Assembly: GCF_000227465.1 (NCBI RefSeq)
Contig: NC_016047.1
Span: 3,142,857-3,206,856, forward strand
Reading direction: 5' to 3'
Origin: Bacillus spizizenii TU-B-10
GTDB lineage: Bacteria; Bacillota; Bacilli; Bacillales; Bacillaceae
DNA length: 64,000 bases
The position numbers and the translations under genes were made by a program. The notes under the pieces are model-generated. The model was not told the DNA's origin. It searched no databases and saw nothing but the letters and a program-made list of their open reading frames with translations. Of the stretch, positions 19,461-28,066 are shown one piece after another. Every line of letters begins with the position of its first letter. Positions within the stretch are counted from its first letter, which is position 1.

Positions 19461-19832
19461 CTACATGGAAATCGTTGTTTCTTTGGTGCGGCTAACAGAA
19501 AAGAAAGCGCATTCAATTAAAAAGTAAACAGCCATTGCCGCTGCAAGCCCTGCAGCAGATTCCCATGAAACATAAACAACTGCGGCATAGAGTCCTAATT
19601 TAGTGAAAAGAGTATGAGATCGTTTTAACTGCATCATCCGGTGTACCGCATCGGTAAAAAGCGCAAGCGGCAAACCAATAAGAAGAAAGGCGTGGATGAA
19701 GAAGTGTGATAACGTGCCGCCAAAGTTTGAAGAAAACTCTGTATACACGGCATCGAAGGAGATGAGGATACTTAGAACAGCCGCAGAAAAACCGGCAATG
19801 ATGAGATGTTTAACCATTTGTTTCATGAACAT
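19461..19832 (-). CDS. yugM: YugM, small membrane protein
   Basis: A 123-residue integral membrane protein with three or four hydrophobic segments (about 10-30, 40-60, 75-110). The ATG at 19830-19832 follows GAAAGGTGCTG; another in-frame ATG lies two codons later. A longer reading frame extends upstream into pgi but lacks a ribosome site. It lies 58 bp after pgi behind a terminator hairpin. Function unknown. Confidence 0.8.
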   Translation of the reverse strand: MFMKQMVKHLIIAGFSAAVLSILISFDAVYTEFSSNFGGTLSHFFIHAFLLIGLPLALFTDAVHRMMQLKRSHTLFTKLGLYAAVVYVSWESAAGLAAAMAVYFLIECAFFSVSRTKETTISM

Positions 19833-19852
19833 CAGCACCTTTCTGATTTTAT

Positions 19853-19884
19853 AAAAAGCCGACCGGCAAATGCCAGTCAGCTTT
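19853..19884 (-). terminator. Terminator after pgi
   Basis: A long imperfect stem (19855-19884, two A-C mismatches, AAAT loop) followed by a T run on the minus strand. It starts 6 bp after the pgi stop and may let some transcription through to yugM. Confidence 0.75.
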
Positions 19885-19890
19885 CTCACA

Positions 19891-21243
19891 TTAATCTTCC
19901 AGACGTTTTTCAAGCTCAGCTTTTTTCTCTTCAAAGCCAGGTTTGCCAAGCAATGCAAACATATTGACTTTATATGCCTCTACTCCAGGCTGGTCAAACG
20001 GATTGACGCCAAGGAGATAACCGCTCATCGCGCAGGCTTTTTCGAAGAAGTATACAAGGTATCCAAAAGTATATGCATTCAGCTCAGGAATGTTGACGAT
20101 TAAGTTCGGAACATTTCCGTCTGTATGAGCAAGCATCGTGCCCTGGAACGCTTTCTTGTTAACGAAATCTACCGTTTTTCCGGCTAAATAGTTTAAGCCG
20201 TCAAGATCGTTATCCGCTTCCTCGATTGTCAGCTCATGTTTAGGTTTCTCTACATTCAGTACCGTTTCGAATAAATCTCTGCGGCCTTCTTGTACATACT
20301 GGCCTAATGAATGAAGGTCTGTTGAATAGTTAGCTGAAGAAGGATAAATGCCCTTCTCATCTTTCCCTTCACTTTCTCCGAACAGCTGCTTCCACCATTC
20401 TGCAAAGTATTGAAGGGCTGGTTCGTAGTTGATGAGCATTTCGATTGTTTTGCCCTTATTATAAAGCACATTGCGAACGACCGCATATTGGTATGCAGGG
20501 TTTTCTTCCAATTCAGATGTTGCAAAATCCTTGCTCGCATCCAGTGCGCCTTTCATCATGTCGTCAATGTTGACGCCGCTGACAGCAATCGGCAAGAGGC
20601 CTACAGCTGTTAATACAGAATAACGGCCGCCGACATCATCAGGAATGACAAATGATTCGAAGCCTTCTTCGTTAGATAGCGTTTTTAATGCGCCGCGCTC
20701 TTTATCAGTTGTCGCGTAAATCCGCGCTTTCGCTTCTTCTTTGCCGTATTTCTCTTCAAGAAGCTTGCGGAAAATACGGAAAGCGATTGCAGGTTCAGTT
20801 GTCGTACCTGATTTAGAAATCACATTAATAGAGAAGTCAACATCTTCAAGAAGATCCATGACATCTCTCATATAAGATGAACTGATGTTGTTTCCGATGA
20901 AAATAACTTGCGGATTGCCGCGTTTTGCTTTTGGCAAAGTGTTGTAAAACGCGTGATTAAGCGCTTCAATCGCAGCCCGCGCCCCAAGGTAAGAACCGCC
21001 GATGCCGACAACAAGCAATACATCAGAATCAGATCTGATTTTTTCCGCGCTTTTTTTAATGCGCGCGAATTCTTCTTTATCATAATGTTCAGGGAGGTCC
21101 ACCCAGCCTAGAAAATCGCTGCCCGCGCCTGTTTTTTCATGAATATTATGGTGTGCTGTTTTTACAAAGTCCCGCAAGTATGTAAGTTCATGTTCGTTGA
21201 AGAAAGTCAACGCTTTTGAGTAGTCAAAGCGTACATGCGTCAT
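19891..21243 (-). CDS. pgi: Glucose-6-phosphate isomerase
   Basis: This 450-residue enzyme interconverts glucose-6-phosphate and fructose-6-phosphate in glycolysis. Family blocks are visible: [16 protein letters not shown], the phosphate-binding [27 protein letters not shown], and AHTDGNVPN near the C-terminus. The ATG at 21241-21243 follows GGAGGGACAAGCA; an in-frame ATG five codons upstream overlaps that ribosome site and is rejected. Length equals that of Bacillus Pgi. Confidence 0.95.
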   Translation of the reverse strand: MTHVRFDYSKALTFFNEHELTYLRDFVKTAHHNIHEKTGAGSDFLGWVDLPEHYDKEEFARIKKSAEKIRSDSDVLLVVGIGGSYLGARAAIEALNHAFYNTLPKAKRGNPQVIFIGNNISSSYMRDVMDLLEDVDFSINVISKSGTTTEPAIAFRIFRKLLEEKYGKEEAKARIYATTDKERGALKTLSNEEGFESFVIPDDVGGRYSVLTAVGLLPIAVSGVNIDDMMKGALDASKDFATSELEENPAYQYAVVRNVLYNKGKTIEMLINYEPALQYFAEWWKQLFGESEGKDEKGIYPSSANYSTDLHSLGQYVQEGRRDLFETVLNVEKPKHELTIEEADNDLDGLNYLAGKTVDFVNKKAFQGTMLAHTDGNVPNLIVNIPELNAYTFGYLVYFFEKACAMSGYLLGVNPFDQPGVEAYKVNMFALLGKPGFEEKKAELEKRLED

Positions 21244-21321
21244 TGCTTGTCCCTCCATAACGGTATAATGTTTTCATCTTTCACTTTATATGAACTTATC
21301 TGTGAAATCAAGTCAAGAAGA

Positions 21322-21349
21322 AAGGGCGGAATGACTGTATTCCGCCCTC
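21322..21349 (-). terminator. Terminator after yugK
   Basis: The stem AGGGCGGAAT / ATTCCGCCCT, with a pyrimidine-rich TTTCTTCTT tail on the minus strand, just after the yugK stop. Confidence 0.65.
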
Positions 21350-21354
21350 TGGGT

Positions 21355-22527
21355 TTATAGAGACGCGCGAAGGATGGCGAGCACGTCATCTTTGTTCAGT
21401 TTTTGGAAGTTGCCGAAGCCGCCGTGTTCCATTTCTTTGGCTGCGATATCAGCAATCAGCTCAAGCTTTTCTTCTCCGATATTGTAATCGGCAAGTCGGG
21501 AAGGCGCGCCGAGGCTTGTCCAGAATGCAGACAGCTTATCGATGCCTTCAAGCGCAATTTCTTTATCTGTTTTGCCTTCAGTATCAATGTCAAACATGTT
21601 GAGCATGAGGTTTTTAAAGCGGCCGACATTTGTATCAAGCGTGTATCTCATCCAGTTCGGGAACAGAATCGCAAGTCCGCCCGCATGCGGAATATCATAC
21701 ACAGCTGAAACAGCGTGTTCCATTGTATGAGAAGCCCAGTCGCCGAAGTAGCCCATTTGGAGCGTGCCGTTTAAAGCGATTGTACCTGCATACAAAATCG
21801 TTTCACGATGTTCGTAGTTTTCCAGGTCTTCAAGAAGCTTAGGAGCTGTTTCGATGACCGTCTGCAGAACCGCAAAACACATTCTATCCTGAAGCGGCGT
21901 ATTTTCAACATTATGGAAGTATTGTTCAAATACGTGGCTCATCATGTCAACCATGCCGTATACTGTTTGATTTTCTGGAACAGTGAACGTATTTTCAGGA
22001 TCTAAAATCGAGAAACGCGGATGAGTCACATTGCTGCCCCAAACATATTTCTCGTTTGTTTCCCAGTTTGTAATTACGGAATCAGGGTTCATTTCAGAAC
22101 CTGTCGCAGCAAGAGTTAAAACAGTGCCGAACGGCAGCGCATCTTCTGCTGTTACTTTTTTGCTGAAAATATCCCAAGCGTCGCCGTCGTATTTGACGCC
22201 GGCAGCAATCGCTTTTGTGCAGTCAATGACACTTCCACCGCCGACAGCAAGCAGAAAATCAATGTCATGCTCTCTGCATAGGGCTATGCCTTTTTCCACT
22301 GTTGCAAGACGCGGGTTCGGCTCTACACCTGACAGCTCATGAACAACAGCGCCTTCTTCTTTTAAAATGCCTGTAACTTGATCATAGAGACCGTTGCGTT
22401 TAATGCTGCCGCCTCCGTAGACAAGCAGCACCTTCTTGCCGTATTGTTTTAATTCTTTTCTTAAATGTTCAATCTGACCTTTTCCGAAGATTAACTTCGT
22501 CGGATTATAATAAGTGAAATTTTCCAT
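21355..22527 (-). CDS. yugK: YugK, iron-containing NADH-dependent alcohol (butanol) dehydrogenase
   Basis: A 390-residue group III iron alcohol dehydrogenase of the BdhA/BdhB type. The nucleotide motif GGGS(V/I) occurs twice, and the metal-binding His and Asp residues lie in [14 protein letters not shown] and [24 protein letters not shown]. The ATG at 22525-22527 follows GGAGGTTTTACA. It is about 70% identical by eye to the adjacent yugJ, so the pair comes from a tandem duplication. The true substrate is unknown. Confidence 0.9.
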   Translation of the reverse strand: MENFTYYNPTKLIFGKGQIEHLRKELKQYGKKVLLVYGGGSIKRNGLYDQVTGILKEEGAVVHELSGVEPNPRLATVEKGIALCREHDIDFLLAVGGGSVIDCTKAIAAGVKYDGDAWDIFSKKVTAEDALPFGTVLTLAATGSEMNPDSVITNWETNEKYVWGSNVTHPRFSILDPENTFTVPENQTVYGMVDMMSHVFEQYFHNVENTPLQDRMCFAVLQTVIETAPKLLEDLENYEHRETILYAGTIALNGTLQMGYFGDWASHTMEHAVSAVYDIPHAGGLAILFPNWMRYTLDTNVGRFKNLMLNMFDIDTEGKTDKEIALEGIDKLSAFWTSLGAPSRLADYNIGEEKLELIADIAAKEMEHGGFGNFQKLNKDDVLAILRASL

Positions 22528-22595
22528 TGTAAAACCTCCAAATAATGCTGGTAAAAAAACAGATTTTCCATTGTAACATAAGCAGGCAAAAAGAA

Positions 22596-22630
22596 AAAGG
22601 GAAGCAGCCAAACGGCTGTTTCCCCTTTTT
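22596..22630 (-). terminator. Terminator after yugJ
   Basis: A long stem around GCAGCC / GGCTGT, with AAAAGGGGAA / TTCCCCTTTT outer arms and a T run on the minus strand. It separates yugJ from yugK. Confidence 0.8.
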
Positions 22631-23794
22631 TTATAGAGATGCTTTCAAAATGGCAAGCACATCTTCTTTGTTGAGCGATTTAAATTGGCCGAATGTACCG
22701 TTCGCCATAGCCTTGTCAGCAATTGTGTCAAGCTGCTCATCATTGATATCATAATTAGCAAGACGATTCGGAGCGCCAAGGCTTGTCCAGAACGCAGACA
22801 GCTTATCGATACCTTCAAGTGCGATTTCCTCATCTGTTTTACCAGCTTCTTCTACTCCAAACACGCGAACTGCAAGCTGTTTCATGCGGGCAGGGTTTTC
22901 AGACAATGTGTGTCTCATCCAGTTCGGGAACAGAATCGCCAGTCCGCCAGCATGAGGAATATCATAAACGGCTGATACTGCATGTTCAATATTATGAGTT
23001 GCCCAATCCCCTCTTGCACCCATAGAAAGCATGCCGTTTAATGCAATTGTTCCTGTGTACAGGATCGTCTCACGCAATTCGTAATTTTCGAGATCATTGA
23101 TCAGCTTAGGCGCTGTTTCAATGACTGTGCGCAGAAGTGATTCACACATACGGTCCTGATACGGCGTGTTTGATACATGATGGAAGTATTGTTCGAATAC
23201 GTGGCTCATCATGTCAACCATACCATAGATCGTGTGATTTTTAGGAACGGTGAACGTATTCACCGGATCAAGAATCGAGAATTTAGGGAATACGAGCGGG
23301 CTGCCCCAGCCGTATTTTTCTTTTGTTTCCCAGTTTGTAATAACCGAGCCTGAGTTCATTTCAGAACCAGTTGCAGCAAGAGTCAATACGGTTCCGAATG
23401 GCAAAGCATCCTTCGGCTGATGTTTTTTCGTGACGATATCCCACGCATCACCATCATACTTCGCTCCTGCGGCAATCGCTTTTGTACAGTCGATGACACT
23501 TCCGCCGCCGACAGCCAGCAAGAAATCAATGTTATGTTCTTTGCAGATGGCAACACCCTTATTAACAGTCGACACACGCGGATTCGGTTCTACACCTGCT
23601 AATTCATGCACGGTCACTCCGGCTTTATTCAGCTGTTCAATCACTTGGTCATACAGACCGCTGCGTTTAATGCTTCCGCCTCCGTAGACAAGCAATACGT
23701 TTTTCCCGTACGGTTTGAGTTCCTCTGGCAGTCTTTCCACTTCTCCGCGCCCGAAAATTAATTTGGTCGGATTCCAGTATGTAAAGTTTTGCAT
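22631..23794 (-). CDS. yugJ: YugJ, iron-containing NADH-dependent alcohol (butanol) dehydrogenase
   Basis: A 387-residue iron alcohol dehydrogenase paralogous to yugK. It has the same [15 protein letters not shown] cofactor block, the metal-site region [15 protein letters not shown], and [20 protein letters not shown]. The start follows AGGAGGAGATGTC. The two genes are separated by a terminator and may be independently controlled. Family members reduce aldehydes with NAD(P)H; the substrate here cannot be predicted. Confidence 0.9.
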   Translation of the reverse strand: MQNFTYWNPTKLIFGRGEVERLPEELKPYGKNVLLVYGGGSIKRSGLYDQVIEQLNKAGVTVHELAGVEPNPRVSTVNKGVAICKEHNIDFLLAVGGGSVIDCTKAIAAGAKYDGDAWDIVTKKHQPKDALPFGTVLTLAATGSEMNSGSVITNWETKEKYGWGSPLVFPKFSILDPVNTFTVPKNHTIYGMVDMMSHVFEQYFHHVSNTPYQDRMCESLLRTVIETAPKLINDLENYELRETILYTGTIALNGMLSMGARGDWATHNIEHAVSAVYDIPHAGGLAILFPNWMRHTLSENPARMKQLAVRVFGVEEAGKTDEEIALEGIDKLSAFWTSLGAPNRLANYDINDEQLDTIADKAMANGTFGQFKSLNKEDVLAILKASL

Positions 23795-23944
23795 GACATC
23801 TCCTCCTTAGATTTTTTATTATGCAGAATGTCCTCACTACATGTAAAGCAATCAGCTCTCACCGGCCAACATATGGCATGGTTTTATATGGCAAGATGCT
23901 GGGAAAGAAATTGATATAAGTGAGGGCAGACCGGTTTCCCTCAA

Positions 23945-23977
23945 TATGGAGAATGCATGTATAGATTCTCCAATATG
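23945..23977. promoter_or_regulatory. Inverted repeat upstream of yuzA
   Basis: ATATGGAGAAT and ATTCTCCAATAT form a near-perfect inverted repeat (one bulged base) with a 10-bp centre, about 50 bp before the yuzA start. It could be an operator or an RNA hairpin. No poly-T follows, so it is not a terminator. Confidence 0.4.
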
Positions 23978-24024
23978 TCACAATCTATAACTGTTTTAAT
24001 AATTCATGGAGGAGGTTGCAAAAC

Positions 24025-24261
24025 ATGAGTACCATCCAAAGAATTTGTCTTGTTTTAACGATCATTGGCGCTATTAACTGGGGACTGATCGGATTTTTCC
24101 AATTTGACTTAGTAGCGGCCATCTTCGGCGGCCAAGGGTCAGCCCTTTCCCGCATCATTTACGGACTTGTCGGAATCGCCGGCTTAATCAACCTCGGTCT
24201 GCTGTTTAAACCAAACGAGGAAAGATCACGTGAAGAGGCAGCAAATCCTGAAATGCGATAG
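24025..24261 (+). CDS. yuzA: YuzA, small DUF378 membrane protein
   Basis: A 78-residue membrane protein of the DUF378 family with two hydrophobic helices (about 6-26 and 40-60). It carries the signature GAINWGLIGFF and a charged tail NEERSREEAANPEMR. The ATG at 24025 follows GGAGGAGGTTGCAAAAC; a TTG three codons earlier overlaps the ribosome site. Function unknown. It stands alone between yugJ and the convergent yugI. Confidence 0.85.
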   Translation: MSTIQRICLVLTIIGAINWGLIGFFQFDLVAAIFGGQGSALSRIIYGLVGIAGLINLGLLFKPNEERSREEAANPEMR

Positions 24262-24264
24262 GAT

Positions 24265-24296
24265 AAAAAAGCACCGAACATTCCTGTCCGGTGCTT
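24265..24296 (+). terminator. Terminator-like hairpin after yuzA, first of two near-identical copies
   Basis: AAGCACCG ... CGGTGCTT with the loop region ACATTCCTG is nearly the same sequence as the hairpin at 24426-24462, but the T run after the stem is interrupted by TTCAGCG, where the short repeat element begins. Confidence 0.5.
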
Positions 24297-24418
24297 CAGC
24301 GAGTTGACAAACCTTCGCATTCGTTGTCAGGTCTGTGCGTCGGTGCTCACGAATTGTACATTCGCTGTGCTCCAATGCTCGCCCTTCCTAGACTTCAAAG
24401 GTTTTCAATCACGCTGAA
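24295..24418. repeat. MITE-like element with imperfect terminal inverted repeats
   Basis: This 124-bp stretch starts with TTCAGCGAGTTGACAAACCT (24295-24314) and ends with its imperfect inverse AGGTTTTCAATCACGCTGAA (24399-24418), 15 of 20 positions matching. It contains no reading frame. On both sides sits a near-identical terminator hairpin (GCACCG-ACATTCCTG-CGGTGC), as if a copy of the hairpin had been duplicated around it. It may be a small non-autonomous repeat, or the product of a local duplication. Confidence 0.5.
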
Positions 24419-24425
24419 AAAAGAA

Positions 24426-24462
24426 ACAAAAGCACCGGACATTCCTGCCCGGTGCTTTTTTC
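24426..24462. terminator. Bidirectional terminator between yuzA and yugI
   Basis: The stem AAGCACCGG / CCGGTGCTT with an A run on the left and a T run on the right can terminate both strands. It lies 5 bp from the yugI stop codon. Confidence 0.75.
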
Positions 24463-24466
24463 ATGC

Positions 24467-24859
24467 TTATTTTTTGATAAGGTCTTTGCGGTTGGACATT
24501 TCGATCCACTCTTCAAGCTTATCTTTTAATGTGTTGAAACCTTGTGGTGTAGAAGCTTCTTCGCTTACTTGCGCAGCTTTAGGTTTTCTTGGTTTGCTTT
24601 CTTTTTTCTCAGGCGCAGCTTGTGTCGCACGAATTGAAAGGCTGATTTTTCCTTTTTCTTCATCAACAGCAAGTACTTTTACTTGTACTTCGTCGCCAAC
24701 TGAAAGGTGCTCGTTGATATCTTTTACGAAACCGTGAGTCACTTCAGAAATGTGTACTAAACCTTGAGTTTCTTCATCTAATGCAACAAACGCACCATAC
24801 GCTTGTAATCCTGTAACTTTACCAGTGTAAACACTGCCCACTTCAAATTTTGCTGCCAT
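24467..24859 (-). CDS. yugI: YugI, general stress protein 13 (S1 RNA-binding domain)
   Basis: A 130-residue protein with an N-terminal S1 domain (about residues 5-75: VGSVYTGKVTGLQAYGAFVALDE, GLVHISEVTHGFVKDINEHL) and a basic linker (ESKPRKPKAAQ). B. subtilis YugI is known as general stress protein 13 and binds ribosomes or RNA. The start follows CTTAGGAGTTGTTATGA. It is a single gene between terminators. Confidence 0.9.
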   Translation of the reverse strand: MAAKFEVGSVYTGKVTGLQAYGAFVALDEETQGLVHISEVTHGFVKDINEHLSVGDEVQVKVLAVDEEKGKISLSIRATQAAPEKKESKPRKPKAAQVSEEASTPQGFNTLKDKLEEWIEMSNRKDLIKK

Positions 24860-24977
24860 TCATAACAACTCCTAAGTTAAATTAAATATCTGTTTATACG
24901 CAATTTAAAATTATATCACACATGTCTTATTTCCGCAAAGAAAACTTTTTATTAAAAAATCAGGTTTATGCACAGCA

Positions 24978-25054
24978 AAAAGGGGGTAAACTGAAAATAC
25001 CAAAGGCTTTCTAGTATTCCCCCCTTTTATTGGATGCGAACAAAAGGTTCGTAT
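24978..25054 (-). terminator. Two consecutive hairpins after alaT
   Basis: Directly after alaT lies ATGCGAAC (25034-25041) / GTTCGTAT (25047-25054). Next comes a long stem AAAAGGGGG-AATAC (24978-25000) with GTATT-CCCCCCTTTT (25014-25028). On the minus strand the second ends in a T run and fits a terminator. The first has its T run on the plus strand. Confidence 0.5.
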
Positions 25055-25060
25055 CTTTTT

Positions 25061-26221
25061 TTATGTTGTTTTATGCAGGAAGCGTTTCATTCTGACTAAC
25101 GCTTCTTGAAGCTGTTCGATCGAGGTTGCGTATGAACAGCGGATATACCCTTCACCGCTCGGACCAAACACACTTCCCGGAACAACAGCCACTTTTTCCT
25201 GCGTCAGAAGCTCTTCGGCAAACTGCTCCGAGCTCATTCCCGTGCTTTTGATGGATGGAAAAGCATAGAAAGCGCCGCCCGGATGATGACAGCTGAGGCC
25301 GATTTCATTGAGCGTTTCCACAAACAAATTCCGTCTTCTTCGGTAGCTTTTTTTCATTTTTTCTACGTCTTCCATGCCGTTCTTCAAGCCTTCAAGGGCG
25401 GCAAACTGCGCCATTGCCGGCGCGCACATCATCGCATACTGGTGAATTTTAAGCATTGCATCCCGAAGCACAGGTGGTGCTGCGGCAAAACCGAGCCTCC
25501 AGCCCGTCATCGCAAACGCTTTTGAAAAGCCTGAGATGACAACCGTCCGTTCCTTCATTCCCGGTAAAGCCGCTATGCTTGTAAATTCCTCATCATATGT
25601 CAGCTCCGCGTAGATCTCGTCGGCTAAGACGATGACATCATGTTTTTTGGCAAACTCAGCAATCTCATTCAGCTCTTCCTTCGAATAAACCGAACCTGTC
25701 GGATTCGATGGCGAGCAGATGAGAATGGCTTTTGTTTTTTCAGTGACTGCCGCTTCAAAATCCGCAGCCGTTGCTTTAAATCCTTTGTCTGCCGTTGTAT
25801 GAACGTGAACCGGGATGCCTCCTGCCAAGGAAACAAGCGCATCGTACGCCACAAAACACGGCTCAGGAATGATGACTTCCTCACCTGGATTCACAATGGC
25901 GCGGATCGCAATATCCAAAGCCTGACTTGCTCCTACTGTCACAATCAGTTCATTGTCTGGCGAATAGCTAAGGTCAAACCTGCTGCTCAAATAACGGCTG
26001 ATTTCTTCTCGCAATGAGTATAAGCCGGCATTTGCAGTGTATGACGTATATCCTTGTTCAAGGGAGAGAATGCTTGCTTCGCGGACATTCCATGCGGTAA
26101 CAAAATCAGGTTCGCCGACGCCTAAAGAAATGACGCCTTCCATCGTTGCCGCCAAATCAAAGAATTTGCGGATGCCGGACGGCTTTATTTGTTGTACATA
26201 GTCAGATAAATACGAAGTCAT
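25061..26221 (-). CDS. alaT: AlaT, alanine aminotransferase
   Basis: A 386-residue fold-type I PLP aminotransferase. The PLP lysine is Lys234 in SGFSKAFAMTGWRLG; SPSNPTG (170-176) and DEIYAEL complete the active site. In B. subtilis AlaT makes alanine from pyruvate. The ATG follows the alaR stop with no gap (TAAATG), so the two genes form a tight operon and are probably translationally coupled. Confidence 0.9.
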   Translation of the reverse strand: MTSYLSDYVQQIKPSGIRKFFDLAATMEGVISLGVGEPDFVTAWNVREASILSLEQGYTSYTANAGLYSLREEISRYLSSRFDLSYSPDNELIVTVGASQALDIAIRAIVNPGEEVIIPEPCFVAYDALVSLAGGIPVHVHTTADKGFKATAADFEAAVTEKTKAILICSPSNPTGSVYSKEELNEIAEFAKKHDVIVLADEIYAELTYDEEFTSIAALPGMKERTVVISGFSKAFAMTGWRLGFAAAPPVLRDAMLKIHQYAMMCAPAMAQFAALEGLKNGMEDVEKMKKSYRRRRNLFVETLNEIGLSCHHPGGAFYAFPSIKSTGMSSEQFAEELLTQEKVAVVPGSVFGPSGEGYIRCSYATSIEQLQEALVRMKRFLHKTT

Positions 26222-26722
26222 TTACGGTGACACCACGATTCTTTTGTCGTCGTCTCCTGTTTCAAACACTTTGCCGTCATGCTTGTATTTTTTCAGGATA
26301 AAATGGGTTGTCGTAGATACAACTGAATCAAGCGTGGATAGTTTATCTGAAACAAAACGCGCTACGTCAGACATCGAATTGCCGCGAATCACAACAGACA
26401 AATCGTACACGCCTGACATCAGGTAAACTGATTCAACCTCTTGGAACCGGTAAATCCGTTCCGCCACTTCATCAAAACCGACTCCCCGCTTCGGCGTTAC
26501 TTTAACGTCAATCATGGCTGTGACGCCTTCATGTCCGTCGACTTTTCGCCAGTCAATCATAGCGGAATAATCGATGATAACCTTTTCTTTTTCCAGCTTG
26601 TCAATAATTGTTTGTACTTCATTTACAGGGATACCCGCCATCTTTGCGATTGTTTCTAAATCGGCGCGACTGTTTTCGTCTAAAATTTCTAATATTTCTG
26701 TTTCTTTTTCTGTCAATTTCAT
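26222..26722 (-). CDS. alaR: AlaR, Lrp/AsnC-family regulator of alaT
   Basis: A 166-residue Lrp/AsnC-type regulator with an N-terminal winged helix-turn-helix (about 1-55: TEKETEILEILDENSRADLETIAKMAGIPVNEV) and a C-terminal RAM ligand domain (about 65-145). The ATG at 26720-26722 is preferred because AAAGGTG lies seven bases upstream; a GTG three codons earlier would sit on top of that site. It is the first gene of the alaR-alaT operon and is the known activator of alaT. Confidence 0.9.
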   Translation of the reverse strand: MKLTEKETEILEILDENSRADLETIAKMAGIPVNEVQTIIDKLEKEKVIIDYSAMIDWRKVDGHEGVTAMIDVKVTPKRGVGFDEVAERIYRFQEVESVYLMSGVYDLSVVIRGNSMSDVARFVSDKLSTLDSVVSTTTHFILKKYKHDGKVFETGDDDKRIVVSP

Positions 26723-26870
26723 TCGATTCACACCTTTGCAATGTCAAGAAATCTCATGACATTATATCACGTTTTTTGACGAATGCTAAGAAAAAACGAG
26801 GAGAAACTTCCGCTAGAATTGACAATTTCAGGGCACAATACAGACATCACATGAAAGGGAGTGACATAGA

Positions 26871-27692
26871 ATGGAGGCGGTTTCACCAACAAGGCGGCTT
26901 ACAGTCGATGGCGTAAATGTATACTACGAACATTATCAAAATCCGGGCAGGCACACGCTGGTTTGCATACATGGTTTTTTATCGTCTGCTTTCAGCTTCA
27001 GAAAAGTCATCCCTCTCCTTCGGGACAGGTACGACATCATCGCGCTTGATCTGCCTCCTTTCGGCCAATCTGAAAAATCAAGAACTTTTATCTATACCTA
27101 TCAAAACCTCGCTAAGCTTGTCATTGGGATTTTGGAACACTTGCAAGTCAAGCAGGCTGCGCTTGTCGGCCATTCTATGGGCGGACAGATTTCGCTGGCC
27201 GCTGCTCTCCAAAAGCCGGAGCTTTTTTCAAAGGTTGTGCTGCTTTGCAGTTCAGGGTATTTAAAACGTTCGCACCCATCGATCATTTTTGGGACCCACC
27301 TCCCGTATTTTCATCTTTATATCAAGCGCTGGCTTTCGAAAGAAGGCGTGATGAAAAATTTATTAAATGTTGTGCATGACAAATCGCTGATCGATGAAGA
27401 AATGATTGACGGCTATGGCAGGCCGTTTCAAGACGAGCAGATTTTCAAAGCCATGACAAGGTTTATCCGTCATAGAGAAGGAGATTTAGAACCCGAGCAA
27501 TTAAAGAAAATGAACAAGCCTGCTTTATTGATTTGGGGCGAGGAGGACCGAATCGTCCCTGTGGAGATTGGTAAACGGCTGCACGGAGATTTGCCCGATT
27601 CCGTGCTGTACTCACTAGGTCAGACTGGACATCTGGTGCCTGAGGAACGGCCTGAATTCGTTTCCGAACACATTGCAGAGTTTATCAAATAA
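26871..27692 (+). CDS. yugF: YugF, alpha/beta hydrolase
   Basis: A 273-residue alpha/beta-hydrolase. The oxyanion HG motif is in CIHGFLSSAFSF, the nucleophile serine in the elbow GHSMGGQ (around residue 100), Asp in WGEEDRIVP and His in GQTGHLVPEE complete the triad. There is no signal peptide. The substrate is unknown; similarity extends to haloperoxidase/esterase-type hydrolases. The ATG follows GAAAGGGAGTGACATAGA. Confidence 0.88.
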   Translation: MEAVSPTRRLTVDGVNVYYEHYQNPGRHTLVCIHGFLSSAFSFRKVIPLLRDRYDIIALDLPPFGQSEKSRTFIYTYQNLAKLVIGILEHLQVKQAALVGHSMGGQISLAAALQKPELFSKVVLLCSSGYLKRSHPSIIFGTHLPYFHLYIKRWLSKEGVMKNLLNVVHDKSLIDEEMIDGYGRPFQDEQIFKAMTRFIRHREGDLEPEQLKKMNKPALLIWGEEDRIVPVEIGKRLHGDLPDSVLYSLGQTGHLVPEERPEFVSEHIAEFIK

Positions 27693-27694
27693 CA

Positions 27695-27721
27695 AAAAAA
27701 CCGGTGCTGAACCGGTTTTTT
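27695..27721. terminator. Bidirectional terminator between yugF and yugE
   Basis: AAAAAACCGGT (27695-27705) / ACCGGTTTTTT (27711-27721) is a perfect stem with a 5-base loop. A and T runs on both sides serve both convergent genes. Confidence 0.85.
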
Positions 27722-27980
27722 AAGGCGTGCAGGAGCTGCTGTCTTTAATGAATAAAAGCTGGCCAGCCACTTCCCGGCAACTGTCAATCGGCAGCGTTTG
27801 TTCAAAAGAAGCTTCAAATATATGCTGAATGCTTTTTGCCAGCACGTCGGGATCGTCTTCATCATAGACAGCCTGCACGACATCAACAGCCTCCGTTTCG
27901 TAAAACTCTTCTCCATATTTAAACGGGTCCCATTTGGCAATGATCTTGATCATTTCCCTGACCGCTTGACTTTCTTCCAT
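27720..27980 (-). CDS. yugE: YugE, DUF1871 family protein
   Basis: An 86-residue acidic protein of the DUF1871 family (small four-helix bundle, unknown function). The sequence WDPFKYGEEFYETEAVDVVQAV is typical. The ATG at 27978-27980 gives MEESQAV; a GTG three codons upstream is the alternative. It converges on yugF with a shared terminator that overlaps its stop codon. Confidence 0.8.
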   Translation of the reverse strand: MEESQAVREMIKIIAKWDPFKYGEEFYETEAVDVVQAVYDEDDPDVLAKSIQHIFEASFEQTLPIDSCREVAGQLLFIKDSSSCTP

Positions 27981-28066
27981 ATTTATCACCGCTTATAATA
28001 AAATTTGCAGTTCAATTTTATCATAGTTACGTTAAGAAGAATAAACATACATGAGGGGGTAACAGA

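Noticed and set aside
19833-19958. A 42-codon N-terminal extension of yugM
   Set aside because: It would overlap pgi and its terminator and has no ribosome site; GAAAGGTG marks the start at 19832.
21355-23794. Possible gene duplication artefact of assembly in yugK/yugJ
   Set aside because: The two copies differ throughout at the protein level and have separate terminators and ribosome sites, so they are true paralogues.
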